DNA of 64,000 nt from JAYZDF01 sp036337945 (lineage in GTDB: Bacteria; Myxococcota; Kuafuiibacteriia; Kuafuiibacteriales; Kuafuiibacteriaceae). A program made the position numbers and the translations under genes. Under the pieces are notes generated by a model, which had not been told where the DNA came from, searched no databases, and saw only the letters and a program-made list of their open reading frames with translations. The first letter of the stretch is position 1, and each line of letters begins with the position of its first letter. The stretch covers positions 34,189 through 98,188 of the forward strand of contig JAYZDF010000089.1 of the NCBI GenBank assembly GCA_036337945.1, read 5' to 3'. This document shows, piece after piece, positions 62,593 through 64,000 of this stretch.

Positions 62593-62720
62593 GGCATCAA
62601 CAAAACATTGGCCCTCGGGGAAAATACGTAACTCTCACCCAATATTCGTCCCTCAAGCTGCGCTCAGATTTAATCTTTCCTACTGCACGTTTCGGCACAA
62701 GCTGCTAGTCTCCTGCCAAA

Positions 62721-64000
62721 ATGGGTCACCTAAGCATAACCGCAATCGCTGCTAAACTAGACGAGTATGAAGGCAAAGAAGTTGAACTAAAAGGTTGGCT
62801 TTACAACAAACGAGGTTCAAAAAAACTCCAATTTCTCCAGGTTCGAGACGGAACGGCTACTCTACAATGTGTCGTAGGAAAGAACGATGTAGACGAAGCG
62901 ACTTTCGAATGCGCAAAGCAGTTGACTCAGGAAACATCGATTGTCGTCCATGGGACAGTGCGACGAGACGATCGCTCTAAACTTGGCTTCGAGCTAGGTG
63001 TCACATCCATCGAAGAGCTGCACAAATCCGTCGATTACCCCATCTCTCCCAAAGAGCACGGAGTGGCGTTCCTAATGGACCAACGTCATCTATGGTTACG
63101 GTCATCGAGGCAACATAAGATTATTCGAATTCGACACACCATCGTGAAGGCAATTCGAGATTTCTTCGATGATAGAGACTTCGTCCTCGTCGACGCACCT
63201 ATCTTCACACCGAGTGCTTGCGAAGGTACTTCGACGCTTTTCAATGTCGATTATTTTGAGAATGAAGCGTACTTGACCCAATCAGGGCAGCTCTACCAAG
63301 AAGCCGCTTGCATGGCTCACGGTAAGACTTACTGCTTCGGCCCTACTTTTCGCGCTGAAAAATCAAAAACACGACGGCATCTTACGGAGTTTTGGATGGT
63401 GGAGCCAGAAGTTGCGTATATGGACCTCGACGGAAATATGGACCTTGCCGAAGATTTCTTGTGTTTCATCGTCGAGCGAGTTTTGGCAAAGCATCGTGAC
63501 GACCTTGAGTCATTGGGTCGCGACGTCTCTGTATTAGAAAAGATCAAAAAGCCGTTTCCACGTCTGCGCCATGATGAGGCTGTCGCGATGATCAATAAAG
63601 CGATCGATGATGGCAGCGCGGACCCTCGTTCTGCGGGCACTGAAAGACTTGACGAAGCCCACGAAGATGCGTCCGCAACCCACGATCTTGAACGCGCCTC
63701 AGAAGATGACGACTTCGGTGCTGCACATGAGACGATACTCACTCGAATGTTTGATCGACCCGTTATGATTCATCGATATCCCTACCAAGTGAAGGCTTTC
63801 TATATGAAGCGAGATCCAGAAGCGATGGAGCGCGCGCTCTGTGTCGATGTTCTGGCACCAGAGGGATATGGCGAAATTATTGGCGGCGCCCAACGCGAGG
63901 ATGACTATGACGTCCTACTCAAACGAATAAAGGAACATGAACTAGACCCTCAAGATTTCAAGTGGTTTCTGGATCTTCGAAGATATGGCTCTGTTCCACA
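62721..64000 (+). CDS. asnS: Asparaginyl-tRNA synthetase (AsnS), 3' end outside window
   Basis: The reading frame is open from the ATG at 62721 to the window end, 426 codons plus two bases, so only a few C-terminal residues are missing. The N-terminal OB-fold anticodon domain starts with LKGWLYNKRGSKKLQFLQVRDG. The class II catalytic core shows FTPSACEGTSTLF, FGPTFRAEKSKTRRHLTEFWMVEPE (motif 2) and IIGGAQREDDYD. These are AsnRS rather than AspRS features. An extra acidic stretch of about 30 residues lies between VAMINKAI and DDDFGAAHET. It is preceded by a 128-bp non-coding stretch with no recognised element. Confidence 0.95.
   Translation, partial: MGHLSITAIAAKLDEYEGKEVELKGWLYNKRGSKKLQFLQVRDGTATLQCVVGKNDVDEATFECAKQLTQETSIVVHGTVRRDDRSKLGFELGVTSIEELHKSVDYPISPKEHGVAFLMDQRHLWLRSSRQHKIIRIRHTIVKAIRDFFDDRDFVLVDAPIFTPSACEGTSTLFNVDYFENEAYLTQSGQLYQEAACMAHGKTYCFGPTFRAEKSKTRRHLTEFWMVEPEVAYMDLDGNMDLAEDFLCFIVERVLAKHRDDLESLGRDVSVLEKIKKPFPRLRHDEAVAMINKAIDDGSADPRSAGTERLDEAHEDASATHDLERASEDDDFGAAHETILTRMFDRPVMIHRYPYQVKAFYMKRDPEAMERALCVDVLAPEGYGEIIGGAQREDDYDVLLKRIKEHELDPQDFKWFLDLRRYGSVP

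Noticed and set aside
1..64000. rRNA, tRNA, CRISPR, insertion sequences, integrases or phage genes
   Set aside because: None found on reading: no cloverleaf-like sequence, repeat-spacer array or transposase-like reading frame was seen, and every gap is under about 175 bp.

Overview
The window looks like chromosomal DNA from a Myxococcota-type (former Deltaproteobacteria) bacterium of moderate GC, possibly near the Bradymonadia; this is inferred from gene content, not from any search. The supporting signs are a very high density of predicted outer-surface lipoproteins (14 with a readable lipobox cysteine), von Willebrand A and Cys-rich lipoproteins, IPT/TIG and ASH-type repeat proteins, three Hanks-type Ser/Thr kinases, an FHA protein, a PilZ protein, SpoVR and a menaquinone enzyme. 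No rRNA, tRNA, CRISPR array, insertion sequence, integrase or phage gene was found. No gene-free stretch exceeds about 170 bp.

Layout. 1-4.5 kb: menA, a type IV pilin-like gene, a convergent short-chain fatty acid transporter (atoE-like) and a lipoprotein with a clear promoter. 4.6-12.6 kb (minus strand): a DEAD-box RNA helicase gene followed by a 219-residue unknown, a HEAT-repeat/cyclophilin lipoprotein, a CpaF/VirB11-like ATPase that has lost its Walker A motif, a TPR protein and three small helical proteins. This resembles the accessory part of a secretion machine but has no recognisable core component. 12.7-22.6 kb: two converging arrays of surface genes (VWA, Cys-rich, LamG-like, YbdG-type MscS channel, against a membrane protein, a second Cys-rich paralogue and a TIG-repeat lipoprotein). 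22.7-33.4 kb: unknown and zinc-ribbon genes, a metalloprotease-like lipoprotein, a FecR-domain protein, a PQQ-type beta-propeller protein and three protein kinases, two of them convergent paralogues sharing a C-terminal tail.

33.4-40 kb: B12 adenosyltransferase, folK, a TPR lipoprotein, class II aldolase, M23 endopeptidase, an M48-like protease and SpoVR. 40.1-44.1 kb: lipoprotein-proB-proA-rsfS (proline synthesis and ribosome silencing). 44.1-52.2 kb (minus): methylmalonyl-CoA epimerase, an outer-membrane beta-barrel protein, argH, an LptM-like small lipoprotein, lysA, dapA, dapB, a fumarylacetoacetase-family gene and a TauE/SafE transporter; from the barrel gene to dapB the junctions overlap by 1 to 8 bases. 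52.3-56.1 kb: a flavin-dependent mutase/oxidase-like gene, a GT2 glycosyltransferase and a NodB-type deacetylase (a likely glycan module), then a PilZ gene. 56.1-64 kb: a GNAT-like unknown, a large ASH-repeat/VWA lipoprotein, a SUFU-domain gene, a tiny coupled ORF, an FHA gene, a one-heme lipoprotein and asnS running off the right edge.

The most interesting items are the pseudo-ATPase secretion-like cluster, the paired Cys-rich lipoprotein arrays, the kinase pair with the shared tail, three regulatory dyads (near 4.5, 22.6 and 40.05 kb), the 27-codon bridging ORF, and the LptM-like gene inside the lysine operon.
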